Shown here piece after piece: positions 40,824 through 49,717 of a stretch of DNA of 64,000 nt (the stretch's first letter is position 1; every line of letters begins with the position of its first letter). Both the position numbers and the translations under genes were made by a program. The notes beneath the pieces are model-generated. The model worked only from the letters and a program-made list of their open reading frames with translations, was not told the origin of the DNA and made no database searches. Source of the stretch: Lysobacterales bacterium (lineage in GTDB: Bacteria; Pseudomonadota; Gammaproteobacteria; Xanthomonadales; Xanthomonadaceae); the NCBI GenBank assembly GCA_014946745.1, contig JADCRD010000001.1, positions 2,044,427 to 2,108,426 on the forward strand. Reading direction: 5' to 3'.

Positions 40824-41894
40824 TTATTGGGCCTGCTGGGCCCGATTCAAGGCCGCGCCCAGCACTTCAGCGGTGGCCTGCACCATCGGAATCACCCGCT
40901 CGTAGGCCATGCGGGTGGGGCCGATCACGCCCAGCACGCCCAGCACCTTGCCGTCCGCGCCGTAGGGGGCGGTCACCAGGCTGCAGCCGCCGAATGGGGC
41001 CACGCCGGATTCCTCACCGATGAACAGGCGCACGCCCTGGGCGGTGGCGCACCCCTCCAGCAGCTGCAGCAGCTCGCGCTTGCGCGAGAAGGCTTCGAAC
41101 AGATCGCGCAGGCGGTCCAGATCGGACAGATCCTGCACGCCCATCAACCGGGTCTGGCCGGTAACCAGCACGTCTTCGACGGCGCCGGATCCACCGAACG
41201 CGCCCTCGGCGACTTCCACGGCCGCCGACAGAATGCTGTCCATCGCGCTGCGGGTGTCTTTCAGCTCACGCAGCAGCTGGGCGCGCACCTCGGCCAGCGC
41301 ACGGCCGGCGAAGTGCGCGTTGAGGTAGTTCGCGGTCTGCTCCAGCTCCGACGCGCTGTAGGGCCGGCGCGTGTGCAGGATGCGGTTCTGCACCTCGTTG
41401 TCGGTGAAGACGAGGATCACCAGCACGCGCTGGCCGTCCAGCGGCACGAAATCGATGTGGCGGAAGGCGAACTGCTCGCGCTTGGGTACTGTGACCATGC
41501 CAACGAAGTGGGTGGCCGCCGACAGCAGCTCGGAGACGTTGGTGAGCAGGCCCTGGGTCCCCAGCTGCGGCTGCAGGCCGCGACGCAGACGATCCATCTC
41601 GGTCGGATCCAGCGGCTTGACCTGCAGCAGGCTGTCGACGAACAGCCGATAGCCTTGGGCGGTGGGCACCCGACCCGCGGAGGTGTGCGGCGTCGCCACG
41701 AGACCGATGTCTTCGAGGTCCGCCATCACGTTGCGGATCGTGGCCGGGCTGATGTCGAGGCCGGCGTGCTTGGCCAGGGTGCGCGACCCCACCGGCTCGC
41801 CTTCGCGGATGTACTGGGCGATCAGGGCGCGCAGCAGGCCGCGGGCGCGAGCGTCCAGATGGCGGGGGTCAAGCGGGTGGGCGGGTCGGTTCAT
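40824..41894 (-). CDS. hrcA: Heat-inducible transcription repressor HrcA
   Basis: Represses heat-shock operons through CIRCE operators in many bacteria. 356 residues. The winged helix with E-P-V-G-S-R-T-L and I-S-P-A-T-I-R-N-V-M-A-D-L-E is typical, followed by the GAF-like dimerisation domain. I start it at ATG 41894; there is no Shine-Dalgarno and a sigma-32-like -10 element ends only about 10 bp upstream, so the mRNA may be leaderless or nearly so. No convincing CIRCE was found near this gene, grpE, dnaK or clpB. Divergent from recN. Confidence 0.96.
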   Translation of the reverse strand: MNRPAHPLDPRHLDARARGLLRALIAQYIREGEPVGSRTLAKHAGLDISPATIRNVMADLEDIGLVATPHTSAGRVPTAQGYRLFVDSLLQVKPLDPTEMDRLRRGLQPQLGTQGLLTNVSELLSAATHFVGMVTVPKREQFAFRHIDFVPLDGQRVLVILVFTDNEVQNRILHTRRPYSASELEQTANYLNAHFAGRALAEVRAQLLRELKDTRSAMDSILSAAVEVAEGAFGGSGAVEDVLVTGQTRLMGVQDLSDLDRLRDLFEAFSRKRELLQLLEGCATAQGVRLFIGEESGVAPFGGCSLVTAPYGADGKVLGVLGVIGPTRMAYERVIPMVQATAEVLGAALNRAQQAQ

Positions 41895-41903
41895 CGCTGA
41901 GAT

Positions 41904-41932
41904 AGATAAGGCCTCAGACCGGCGCAGGCAAG
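41904..41932 (-). promoter_or_regulatory. Probable sigma-32-like promoter of hrcA
   Basis: Minus strand: CTTGCCT (41926-41932), 14-bp spacer, CCTTATCT (41904-41911). It is a weaker match than the dnaK promoter but has identical spacing. Transcription would begin within a few bases of the hrcA ATG. Confidence 0.45.
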
Positions 41933-42076
41933 CCCCGCGCCGTCGCCGCACCCGCCGTGAGCAAGTTGGCGGTCCGCAGAGCGCATGCTAGCGTTCGCGC
42001 CCTCGCGCAGCCGCGTCCACTCGAGCCGCAGGCGACGCCCGCGAGTCAGGCCCGCGAACCAGAATCGGATGCCCGC

Positions 42077-43780
42077 ATGCTGAGCACGCTGTTCGTCAAG
42101 GATTTCGCCATCGTCAGCGCGGTCGAGCTGCAGCTCGAAGCCGGGCTGACCGTGATCTCGGGCGAGACCGGCGCCGGCAAGTCCCTGCTGGTGGACGCCC
42201 TGCTGCTGCTGACCGGCGCGCGCGCTGACGCTGGCATGGTGCGCCACGGCGCGGAACGCGCCGAGCTTTCCGCCACCTTTCGTCTGCCGGCCGACAGCCC
42301 TGCGCTGGCTTGGCTGCGCGAGCATGAGCTCGACGAGGACGAGGCCTGCGAAGTGCGCCGCATCGTCCGCGCGGACGGCGGCTCCAAGGCCTGGATCAAC
42401 GGCCGGCCGGCCACCGTCGGACAGATCAGCGAGCTGACCGCGCATCTCGTTGAGATCCACGGCCAGCACGAGCACCAGGCCCTGCTCGATCGCACCCAGC
42501 AGCTGGGCCTGCTCGACGGTTTCGCCCGCGCCCACGAGGCGCTGCAGCCGGTCCGCGCGCTGGCTCATGAGTACGCACAGCTCAAGCGCCGCCGCGAGCA
42601 GATCGCTGGCGCCGCTACCGACCCCGGTCCGCGTCTGGAGCTGCTGCGCCATCAGCTCGGCGAGCTGGAAGCCGAAGCGCTGAGCCCGCAGGCCTTTGCC
42701 GAACTGATCCAGAGCCATCGCCGGCTGTCGAACGCCAGCAGCCTGATCGAGGCCTGCGCGCGCGCGGTGGCCCGGATCGAGGGCGAGGAAGGCTTCGACC
42801 TGACCCGCAGCCTGCGCCAGACCGGCGCTGACCTCGCCCGCTTCGGCGAGGACGAGCCGCGCCTGCGCGAAGCCGCCGAGCTTCTCGAATCCGCCGCCAT
42901 CCAGGCCAGCGAAGCGGCGGCGCTGGTCGTGCAGGTGCAGGACAGCCTGGAGCTGGATCCCGCGCGCCTGCAGGACATCGAAAGCAAGCTCACCCGCCTG
43001 CACGAGCTGGGCCGGCGTCATCGCGTCGACCCGGCCGAGCTGAAAGCCTGTGCGGAAGGCATCGCCCGCGAAATCGAGGAGCTGGAGGAAGCCGGCGGCG
43101 CCCTCGCAAAGATCGAGGCGAAGATGCAGGCATTGGCCGCCGACTGGTCCAAGGCCGCGGCCACGCTCAGCGCGCTGCGCGTCAAGGCGGCGCAGACGCT
43201 GTCCAAGGACGTGTCGGCGCTGATGGCCGAACTCGGCATGGCCGGGGGGCGGCTGGAAGTCCAGATCGAAGCGCAGCCGGAGGCCGAGCCCTCGCCGCTC
43301 GGCGCCGAGCGCGTTGAATTCCTGGTGGCCGCCAACGCCGGCCAGCCGGCCAAACCGCTGCGGCGCACGGCCTCGGGCGGCGAGCTTTCGCGCATCAGCC
43401 TCGCCATCGAGGTCGCCACGCTGGGCTTCGACCCCACGCCGACGATGGTCTTCGACGAGGTCGACACCGGCATCGGCGGCGCGGTCGCCGAAATCGTCGG
43501 CCAGAAGCTGCGCGCGCTGGGCGCCGAGCGCCAGGTGCTGTGCGTGACCCACCTGCCCCAGGTCGCCGCACAGGGTCATCACCACTACTCGGTGCGCAAG
43601 GGCGAACGTGACGGCGTCACCGTCAGCGCGCCAACCCGCCTGTCACGCGAGCAGCGCGTGGAAGAAATCGCCCGAATGCTCGGCGGCGTCGAGATCACCG
43701 AAACCACGCTGGCGCATGCGCGGCAGATGGTTGAGAAGCCGGGATTGGGGATTCGGGATTCGGGATTGGACCGCCGGTAG
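42077..43780 (+). CDS. recN: DNA repair protein RecN
   Basis: SMC-like ATPase of double-strand-break repair. 567 residues. Walker A G-E-T-G-A-G-K-S near 30, the I-H-G-Q-H-E-H-Q motif near 136, coiled coils in the middle, signature T-A-S-G-G-E-L-S-R near 434, and Walker B M-V-F-D-E-V-D-T-G-I-G-G. The start at ATG 42077 is where similarity begins (MLSTLFVKDFAIV); in-frame codons upstream encode unconserved sequence. The last 13 residues (P-G-L-G-I-R-D-S-G-L-D-R-R) are encoded almost entirely by a GGGATT-type repeat arm and are not part of the normal protein. Confidence 0.96.
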   Translation: MLSTLFVKDFAIVSAVELQLEAGLTVISGETGAGKSLLVDALLLLTGARADAGMVRHGAERAELSATFRLPADSPALAWLREHELDEDEACEVRRIVRADGGSKAWINGRPATVGQISELTAHLVEIHGQHEHQALLDRTQQLGLLDGFARAHEALQPVRALAHEYAQLKRRREQIAGAATDPGPRLELLRHQLGELEAEALSPQAFAELIQSHRRLSNASSLIEACARAVARIEGEEGFDLTRSLRQTGADLARFGEDEPRLREAAELLESAAIQASEAAALVVQVQDSLELDPARLQDIESKLTRLHELGRRHRVDPAELKACAEGIAREIEELEEAGGALAKIEAKMQALAADWSKAAATLSALRVKAAQTLSKDVSALMAELGMAGGRLEVQIEAQPEAEPSPLGAERVEFLVAANAGQPAKPLRRTASGGELSRISLAIEVATLGFDPTPTMVFDEVDTGIGGAVAEIVGQKLRALGAERQVLCVTHLPQVAAQGHHHYSVRKGERDGVTVSAPTRLSREQRVEEIARMLGGVEITETTLAHARQMVEKPGLGIRDSGLDRR

Positions 43781-44091
43781 GACTGGCGCCGAGTTGTCGA
43801 GGCTCGGCTTCGTCGGGCCTTCGAGCGCGAAGAGTGCCGGAAGCGAGGCACTGCCCCCGTAGTAACGCGGCCGAGGGCGGCTCAGACGACGGGCGCCAGG
43901 GAGCCTGAATCGCCCAATTGGTGGGACGATCGACGCGCGAACGGGCGGCCGGTACCTGCGCGGCACCCGCGAACACAGACGCGATCGAGTCCTCCGAAGA
44001 CAGGAAAAGGGCGGCCCGACAGCGCGGGAGCACGCCCCCGCCAAATCAGCTCAACCCTCGGCCTAATCCCGAATCCCGAATCCCCAATCCC
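43741..44091. repeat. Inverted GGGATT heptamer-array element C (recN/fur spacer)
   Basis: Left arm 43741-43769 lies inside the recN 3' end and right arm 44064-44091 lies 6 bp from the fur stop, four heptamers each, 294 bp apart. Both arms have four G-runs on their G-rich strand. The interior holds no gene. This is the longest of the three elements and separates converging genes, unlike elements A and B, which lie inside co-directional operons. Confidence 0.88.
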
Positions 44092-44097
44092 AGCTCT

Positions 44098-44499
44098 TCA
44101 CCGCTTCTTCCGCACATACAGCACCAGGCTGTGATCCTCGATCTCGTAGCCGTGCTTGGCCGCGATCTCGTGCTGCAGGCGCTCGATCTCTTCGCTGACA
44201 AACTCGATGACCTTGCCGGTATCGACATCCACCATGTGGTCGTGGTGGTGGCCGCGGTCCAGCTCGAACACCGACTGCCCGCCCTCGAAGTTGTGCTTCA
44301 TCACGAGGCCCGCGGCCTCGAACTGGGTCAGCACGCGGTAGACCGTGGCGAGGCCGATGTCTTCCTCGCGATCGAGCAGCTTTTTGTAGATGTCCTCGGC
44401 CGTCATGTGCCGCGGGCTCGCGCTTTCGAGCACCTCAAGAATGCACATGCGAGGGTGGGTGACCTTGAGGCCGGCGCGGCGCAGATCCTGCGATTCCAT
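44098..44499 (-). CDS. fur: Ferric uptake regulator Fur
   Basis: Fe(II)-dependent repressor of iron uptake. 133 residues. N-terminal winged helix (V-T-H-P-R-M-C-I-L... A-T-V-Y-R-V-L-T-Q-F) and the metal-binding G-H-H-H-D-H-M-V block. The position of the E. coli structural-zinc pair C-L-D-C is V-D-V-D-T here and the C-terminal cysteine pair is missing, leaving one Cys (Cys19). The closing L-V-L-Y-V-R-K-K-R resembles Pseudomonas Fur. AGGAG precedes the ATG. Divergent from bamE, the omlA-fur arrangement known in gammaproteobacteria. Confidence 0.96.
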   Translation of the reverse strand: MESQDLRRAGLKVTHPRMCILEVLESASPRHMTAEDIYKKLLDREEDIGLATVYRVLTQFEAAGLVMKHNFEGGQSVFELDRGHHHDHMVDVDTGKVIEFVSEEIERLQHEIAAKHGYEIEDHSLVLYVRKKR

Positions 44500-44643
44500 C
44501 GGGGTCTCCTGAAGCGGGCGAGGACCCCGCGCGGGTCGCGAACGGGGCCTGAATACGGCAGCGCGCCGCGTTGGCAGCGGGCGACCTGAAGGGCGTCGAA
44601 GTGTATCATCGGGCCTCCGTTTGCCCCCTGGATTGCCTGTCCG

Positions 44644-45051
44644 ATGCGCTCGATCGCCCTGTCCCTCCTGATTGCCCTCGGTGCCAGCGGCTGCGGCGTG
44701 CTTTACAAGGTCGACGTCTATCAGGGCAATCTGCTGGACGAGCGCAACGTGACGCAGCTGCGCGAGGGCATGAGCAAGCGCCAGGTGCTGTCTCTTCTCG
44801 GTAGCCCTGCGGTGCGTGATCCCTTCCACGCGAACCGCTGGGACTACATCGGCACGCAGTCGCAGCGTGGCTCCGAACCCGAAGTGAAGAATCTCGTGCT
44901 GACCTTCAACGGCGACAGCCTCGTCAGCATTGAAGGCGACTACTTCCCGAAGCAGGATCTCGAACTGCGTGACCGCTTGAGCCGCTATGGCAACCTGCCG
45001 CGCGAGGAGCGCGAGAAGGACAAGGAACGCCAGCAGCGTCGCGGCGGCTGA
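44644..45051 (+). CDS. bamE: Outer-membrane assembly lipoprotein BamE
   Basis: Accessory lipoprotein of the BAM complex that inserts outer-membrane barrels. 135 residues. Signal peptide with lipobox G-A-S-G-C near 13-17. The SmpA/OmlA fold is visible: V-Y-Q-G-N-L-L-D, L-R-E-G-M-S-K-R-Q-V-L-S-L-L-G-S-P, and N-R-W-D-Y-I. The charged C-terminal tail (P-R-E-E-R-E-K-D-K-E-R) is low complexity. Divergent from fur across 144 bp; a clear Fur box was not seen in that gap. Confidence 0.94.
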   Translation: MRSIALSLLIALGASGCGVLYKVDVYQGNLLDERNVTQLREGMSKRQVLSLLGSPAVRDPFHANRWDYIGTQSQRGSEPEVKNLVLTFNGDSLVSIEGDYFPKQDLELRDRLSRYGNLPREEREKDKERQQRRGG

Positions 45052-45396
45052 GCATTTGGGGTGGGGCGGCTCGCTGGCGCGGCACTGCCGCGCGAGGCGA
45101 CGAACGCTCGGGCGCTGCGCGCGAAAGCCGGGCAAGGATTCGGAATTCGGGGCTAGCCTCTCGGCGGCCACTGGCCTTCAAGAGCCCCGCATCCCAAGAG
45201 ACCGAAGAGGATCGCGGACGGCTCCGCAGCGGCGACGTCTCGGCACCGTCTGAGGGCTGATCAGCTTTCAGCCCTGCGTGGAACGACAGCCCGGCGCGTG
45301 CAAGCCAAGAGAGCCCAGGTCTTGCGCCGATCCTCGCCCTGCGCTCCCGGCCACTGTGCTCGGTCAGCCGCGGTGGCGGCTGAGCCGCTCCACCAC
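45052..45396. other. 345-bp convergent intergenic region
   Basis: Between the ends of bamE and the MTIP gene. I see no gene, strong terminator or repeat in it. Confidence 0.4.
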
Positions 45397-46167
45397 TCAG
45401 GCCTTGGCCAGCTCAGCCAGCAGAGCCTTGAGCAAACCCGGCACGGCTTCGGTGGCCGCCGCCATGTTGGCCATCACTTCGTCCATGGTGATTTCGGCCT
45501 CATCGCCGCAGCCGGCCGCCCAGTTGGCGACGAGACACAGGCTGGCGTAGTCGATGCCGAGCTCGCGGGCCAACACGGCTTCCGGCATGCCGGTCATGCC
45601 GACTAGATCACAGCCGTCGCGACGCATCCGCGCAATTTCAGCGATGGTCTCCAGACGCGGGCCCTGGGTACAACCATAGGTGCCGCCATCGACAAGTCGA
45701 GTGCCCATCGCCGCGCCCGCACGCAGCAGCGCCGTGCGCAGCGCTGGCGTGTAGGGATGGGTGAAGTCGACATGCTCGACCTTGGCGCCGTCCACATCGC
45801 AGAAGCTCGACAGGCGGCCGTGGGTGTAATCGATGATCTGATCCGGCACCGCCAGCACGCGCGGGCCCATGCGCTCGCCGATACCGCCGACGGCATTGAT
45901 GCCGAGCAGTCGGCGCACGCCGAGCTGATGCAGGGCATGCACGTTCGCGCGGTAGTTGATGCGGTGCGGGGCGACGCTGTGGGCCTCGCCGTGGCGGGCC
46001 AGAAAAGCCACGCGGAAGCCGGCCAGCCGACCGACGCGCACCGGACCCGAAGGCTTGCCATAGGGCGTGTCGAGATCGATACCTTCAGCACCTTTCAGAC
46101 TGGCCAGGCGATACACGCCGGTGCCGCCGATCACGCCCAATACGATGTCGGAGTTGTCCACTGTCAT
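45397..46167 (-). CDS. S-methyl-5'-thioinosine/thioadenosine phosphorylase family protein
   Basis: Purine nucleoside phosphorylase family 2 enzyme that splits methylthio-nucleosides from polyamine synthesis for purine and methionine salvage. 256 residues. Phosphate- and ribose-site motifs are visible: G-V-I-G-G-T-G-V-Y, R-H-G-x2-H-S-V-A-P-H-x-I-N-Y-R-A-N, and G-T-Y-G-C-T-Q-G-P-R-L-E-T. The base-binding stretch V-G-M-T-G-M-P-E-A-x-L-A-R-E-L is followed by N-W-A-A-G. Synteny with nagZ (as PA3004-PA3005 in Pseudomonas aeruginosa) favours methylthioinosine specificity. AGGTG precedes the ATG. Confidence 0.88.
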   Translation of the reverse strand: MTVDNSDIVLGVIGGTGVYRLASLKGAEGIDLDTPYGKPSGPVRVGRLAGFRVAFLARHGEAHSVAPHRINYRANVHALHQLGVRRLLGINAVGGIGERMGPRVLAVPDQIIDYTHGRLSSFCDVDGAKVEHVDFTHPYTPALRTALLRAGAAMGTRLVDGGTYGCTQGPRLETIAEIARMRRDGCDLVGMTGMPEAVLARELGIDYASLCLVANWAAGCGDEAEITMDEVMANMAAATEAVPGLLKALLAELAKA

Positions 46168-46442
46168 CACCTGTTCCCAAGAAGCCTGCCCTAGCCAAGC
46201 GTTGCACTGTCTTGCGCGGGCCACCAAGCGCTGGTCGACCGAGGCGGACGCGACGGCGAGCACGCGCCGGGGCCCGATCCCACCGCGCGACCACTGGCAT
46301 GCCCTGACCCGCGGTGGCCTTGGCCTTTCCCGGTCCACGCGCCGCTTCGTCGCCCGCGCGCTTCTGGATGACCCATAGGGTGGGTCTGGACCCACCGACA
46401 TCGCGCGCTCGGACCGGCCACCATGCGCATCAGCAACACTCA

Positions 46443-46619
46443 GAGCGTGTGAAAAAACCCAGACGCCGTAGCGAGGGCGTCTCTGGGCGTTCGTGGCAAA
46501 GCGCGCGACGTGAATTCAAGGGAGTTTGGCGAGCTAGTGACCGCAGAATTCGCGGAGCGCGCTGCCGCCACGGACGTCCAGAGGCGGCCGCAGTAGGCGG
46601 ATGGTTTTTTCACATGCTC
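46443..46619. mobile_element. MITE-like element with 17-bp terminal inverted repeats
   Basis: Left end GAGCGTGTGAAAAAACC (46443-46459) and right end GGTTTTTTCACATGCTC (46603-46619) are inverted repeats matching at 16 of 17 positions around a 177-bp non-coding body. Internal hairpins include CAGACGCC/GGCGTCTCTG. The right end lies immediately before the last base of the hpt stop codon. No transposase is encoded, so it would move only with help from a related transposase elsewhere. Confidence 0.75.
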
Positions 46620-47174
46620 TCAGCCACGCAGCGCGTAAATCCCCGGCAGGTTGCGGCCCTGCTCGTAGTAGTCCATGCCGAAGCCGAAGACGTAGCGGTC
46701 CGGCACTTCGACGCCAACGTAGTCGCCAGTGAGGCCGGGCACACAGCGGTCATGCACCTTGCGCGCCAGCACCGCCACGCGCACATCCGCCGCACCTTCG
46801 GCCTCGCAGGCGTGGATGACCGCATTGAGCGTGTGGCCTTCATCGAGGATGTCGTCGATCAAGAGCACGCGGCGCTTCAGCAGCGGCACCGCCGGCTTGC
46901 GCAGCCACTCCACGCCGCGACCCGTGGTATCGCCGCGATAGCGCGTCGCGTGCAGGTAGTCGAACTCGACGTCGAAACCCAGCTCCAGCGCCAACAGAGC
47001 GCCAAACAGCATGCCGCCGTTCATGACGGTGAGAAACAGCGGCGGCCGCGCGTCCTGCGCGTAGTCGCGGCGAATCTCTTCGGCCATGCGGCGGATCGCC
47101 GCTTCCAACGCGATGCGATCGAACAGCCGATCGGACTGCGGCAGCGCATCGGCCAAGGCTGGCGGGGTCTTCAT
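46620..47174 (-). CDS. hpt: Hypoxanthine-guanine phosphoribosyltransferase
   Basis: Salvages hypoxanthine and guanine to IMP and GMP using PRPP. 184 residues. The PRPP loop V-L-L-I-D-D-I-L-D-E-G-H-T-L is at about 101-114, with upstream V-M-N-G-G-M-L-F and the base-contact region near V-P-D-R-Y-V-F-G-F-G-M-D-Y. The product of the adjacent MTIP gene (hypoxanthine) is its substrate, so the two form a salvage route. The stop codon abuts the end of the MITE-like element. Confidence 0.93.
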   Translation of the reverse strand: MKTPPALADALPQSDRLFDRIALEAAIRRMAEEIRRDYAQDARPPLFLTVMNGGMLFGALLALELGFDVEFDYLHATRYRGDTTGRGVEWLRKPAVPLLKRRVLLIDDILDEGHTLNAVIHACEAEGAADVRVAVLARKVHDRCVPGLTGDYVGVEVPDRYVFGFGMDYYEQGRNLPGIYALRG

Positions 47175-47187
47175 GCCCGGCTCCGGT

Positions 47188-48177
47188 TCAAACGAGGGCG
47201 GCGAGGTTAGCACGCGCCTGCGCCAGGGCTTCCGGCGAGGGGCCTTGCGCCGCACGCGGCGAAAGCAGGGCGAGGCGAGGATTGGGCACTGGCGCAACCC
47301 GCGCTTCGAGCGCGACGACTGCGTCTTCGACCAGCTCGGGATGACAGGCCAGCACCGCGTCGCAGCCGGCATCGAGATGCGCATGCACGCGCGCCGCCAC
47401 GCCGCCTGCCGCTTGCGCTGCGGCCATGCCGATGTCATCACTCAAGACCACGCCGTTGAAGCCCAGTGCGCCGCGGAGGATCTCGCCGAGCCAGCGCCGC
47501 GAATAGCCGGCTGGCTGCTCGCACACCGCGGGGTAACGCACATGCGCCGCCATCACCGCGGCAGCGCCGGCTTCGATACCGGCGGCGAAGGGCCGCAGGT
47601 CCTCGGCCTTCAGCTGCTCCAGCGAGCGCGGATCAAGGGCCACATCGACATGCGTGTCTTCCAGCACCGAGCCATGACCCGGAAAGTGCTTGAGCGTGGC
47701 CGGCATGCCGGCGGCCTGCATGGCCCGCACATAGACGCGGGTCAAGGCGCAAACCGCATCGACGTCGGCCGCGAAGGCGCGATCGCCGATGGCGCGGTTG
47801 CCGCGGCCCAAGTCCACCACCGGCGCGAAGCTGAGATCGATGCCTTGGGCCTGCAGCTCGGTCGCCATCAGCCAGGCGTGCTGTTCGGCGAGATCCAGGC
47901 AGCGCGCAGGCGCATCCGTATAGCGCTCGCCAATGCGCGCCAGCGCAGGCAGCCGCGAGAAGCCCTCGATGAAGCGCTGCACGCGGCCGCCTTCCTGATC
48001 CACCGCGATGAGTCGCGGCGCCACGCTCGCTGCGCGGATCTGCGCGTTCAGCGCGCGCAGCTGGGCGGGCTCGACGTAGTTGCGGCGGAACAGCACCACG
48101 CCGGCCACCCCCGGGTGCGCAATCCAGCGCGCCTCGGTCTCGCGCAGGGTGCTGCCCTCGATGCCGATAAACAGCAC
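47188..48177 (-). CDS. nagZ: Beta-N-acetylhexosaminidase NagZ
   Basis: Cytosolic glycoside hydrolase family 3 enzyme that removes GlcNAc from anhydromuropeptides in cell-wall recycling, which also affects AmpC induction where present. 329 residues. Signature K-H-F-P-G-H-G-S near 166 with the catalytic His loop, and nucleophile Asp in V-V-L-S-D-D-I-G-M near 243. D-Q-E-G-G-R-V-Q-R near 60 is also typical. It ends 13 nt before hpt and begins 3 nt after the rlmD stop. Confidence 0.96.
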   Translation of the reverse strand: MLFIGIEGSTLRETEARWIAHPGVAGVVLFRRNYVEPAQLRALNAQIRAASVAPRLIAVDQEGGRVQRFIEGFSRLPALARIGERYTDAPARCLDLAEQHAWLMATELQAQGIDLSFAPVVDLGRGNRAIGDRAFAADVDAVCALTRVYVRAMQAAGMPATLKHFPGHGSVLEDTHVDVALDPRSLEQLKAEDLRPFAAGIEAGAAAVMAAHVRYPAVCEQPAGYSRRWLGEILRGALGFNGVVLSDDIGMAAAQAAGGVAARVHAHLDAGCDAVLACHPELVEDAVVALEARVAPVPNPRLALLSPRAAQGPSPEALAQARANLAALV

Positions 48178-48180
48178 GGC

Positions 48181-49497
48181 TCAGCGCTCGAACAGGGCGA
48201 TCGATTCGACATGCGCCGTATGCGGAAACATGTCCATCGCGCCGGCCGAGACGAGCGTGTAGCCGTGCTCGCGCACCAGGATGCCGGCATCGCGCGCCAG
48301 CGAGCCAGGATGGCAGGAGACGTAGACGATGCGCCGCACGCCGTCGAGCGGCAGCTGCGGAATGCAGGCATCGGCGCCGGTGCGCGGCGGATCGAGCAGC
48401 AGCTTGTCGAAGCCCCGCTTGACCCAGGCCTCGCCGCGCAGATCCTGGCTGAGATCAGCGGCGAAAAACTCGGCATTGGCGATGCCGTTGGCGCGGGCGT
48501 TGTCACGGGCTCGCGCCACCAGACCGGCCTCGCCCTCCACGCCGACGACCTGCGCGGCACGCCGCGCGATCGGCAGGGTGAAATTGCCCAAGCCGCAGAA
48601 CAGATCAAGCACGCGCTCGCCCGGCTGCGGGTCGAGCATCTCCAGGGTGCGCGCGATCATCCGCTGGTTCATGCCGGCATTGACCTGCACGAAATCCAAG
48701 GGCCGGAAGGCCAGCTCGACCTCGGCCGCGGGGATGCGGAAGCTGAGCGCGGCATCGGCCGGCCACAGCGCGTGCACGCTGTCGTTGCCGCCGGGCTGCA
48801 GGTAGATCATCAGGCGGGTGCGCTGGCCGAACTCGACCAGGCGCTGCGTATCGGCGGCGGACAGCGGATCGAGGTGGCGGAACACCAGCGCCGTCGCATC
48901 GTCACCGGCCGCGACCTCGATCTGGGGGATGCGCTCGCGCGCGTCCATCGATGACACCAGCGCCGACAGCTCGTGGATGCGCTCGCCCACCTGCGGCACC
49001 AGCACGCGACAGCTGTGGATGTCGGCGACGTACATGGGCTTCAGCGCTTCGCGGAAGCCGACGATGGCGCGCTCCTTGGCAGCCACCCACTTGACCCCCA
49101 GCCGGGCCTTGCGGCGGTAGGCCCAGGGCTGGTCGGTCAGCGGCGCCAGCACCGTCTGCGGACGGACGTGGCCGATGCGCTCGAAGTTCTCCAGCAGGAT
49201 GTGCTGCTTGGCCTCGATCTGCGCCTCGGCCTTCAGATGCTGCAGCGTGCAGCCACCGCAGATCTCGAAGTGCGGGCATGGCGGCTCGACGCGCAGCGGC
49301 GAGGCATCGAGCACCTCCAGCACGTGGCCTTCATCGAAATGCTTCTTGCTGGTGTGGATGCGCGCGCGCACGCGCTCCCCGGTGAGTGCGCCGCTGATGA
49401 AGGCGGTTTTGCCGTCCAGCTTGGCGACACCGCGGCCGTCGTGGCTCAGGTCGATGATCTCGGCTTCGATTTCGCGGTTGCGCTGGCGTCGGGTCAT
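48181..49497 (-). CDS. rlmD: 23S rRNA (uracil-1939-C5)-methyltransferase
   Basis: SAM-dependent methyltransferase that makes m5U1939 in 23S rRNA. 438 residues. N-terminal TRAM domain; iron-sulfur cysteines at Cys74, Cys80, Cys83 and a fourth in H-S-C-R-V-L. SAM site L-D-L-F-C-G-L-G-N-F-T-L-P. D-P-P-R-T-G motif, then the catalytic Cys in Y-V-S-C-H-P-G-S-L-A-R-D. It leads a co-directional block with nagZ and hpt. Confidence 0.96.
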   Translation of the reverse strand: MTRRQRNREIEAEIIDLSHDGRGVAKLDGKTAFISGALTGERVRARIHTSKKHFDEGHVLEVLDASPLRVEPPCPHFEICGGCTLQHLKAEAQIEAKQHILLENFERIGHVRPQTVLAPLTDQPWAYRRKARLGVKWVAAKERAIVGFREALKPMYVADIHSCRVLVPQVGERIHELSALVSSMDARERIPQIEVAAGDDATALVFRHLDPLSAADTQRLVEFGQRTRLMIYLQPGGNDSVHALWPADAALSFRIPAAEVELAFRPLDFVQVNAGMNQRMIARTLEMLDPQPGERVLDLFCGLGNFTLPIARRAAQVVGVEGEAGLVARARDNARANGIANAEFFAADLSQDLRGEAWVKRGFDKLLLDPPRTGADACIPQLPLDGVRRIVYVSCHPGSLARDAGILVREHGYTLVSAGAMDMFPHTAHVESIALFER

Positions 49498-49717
49498 GGG
49501 GCTCGCTGATTTGGCCGCGAAGGCTCGCGCTCGCGGCGGGTGGTGAAAGGCCGCGGATTATCGCAGGCTCGGCCGCGCCCTGCCCTGCGGCGGCCACGCG
49601 GTCAGGTGATTTCGACCCGGCTGCCGGCCTCGGAGGACGCGCGCAGCGGTGCCGCGCGGAACGCGCAGGCTCGGTGTTGGCCTACACTCCGCGCTTTCGT
49701 CTGCAGCCCGGTCACGG

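Noticed and set aside
41958-41991. Possible CIRCE operator (TGAGCAAGT...GCATGCTAG)
   Set aside because: Half-sites match TTAGCACTC/GAGTGCTAA at only 5-6 of 9 positions and the spacer is 16 rather than 9.
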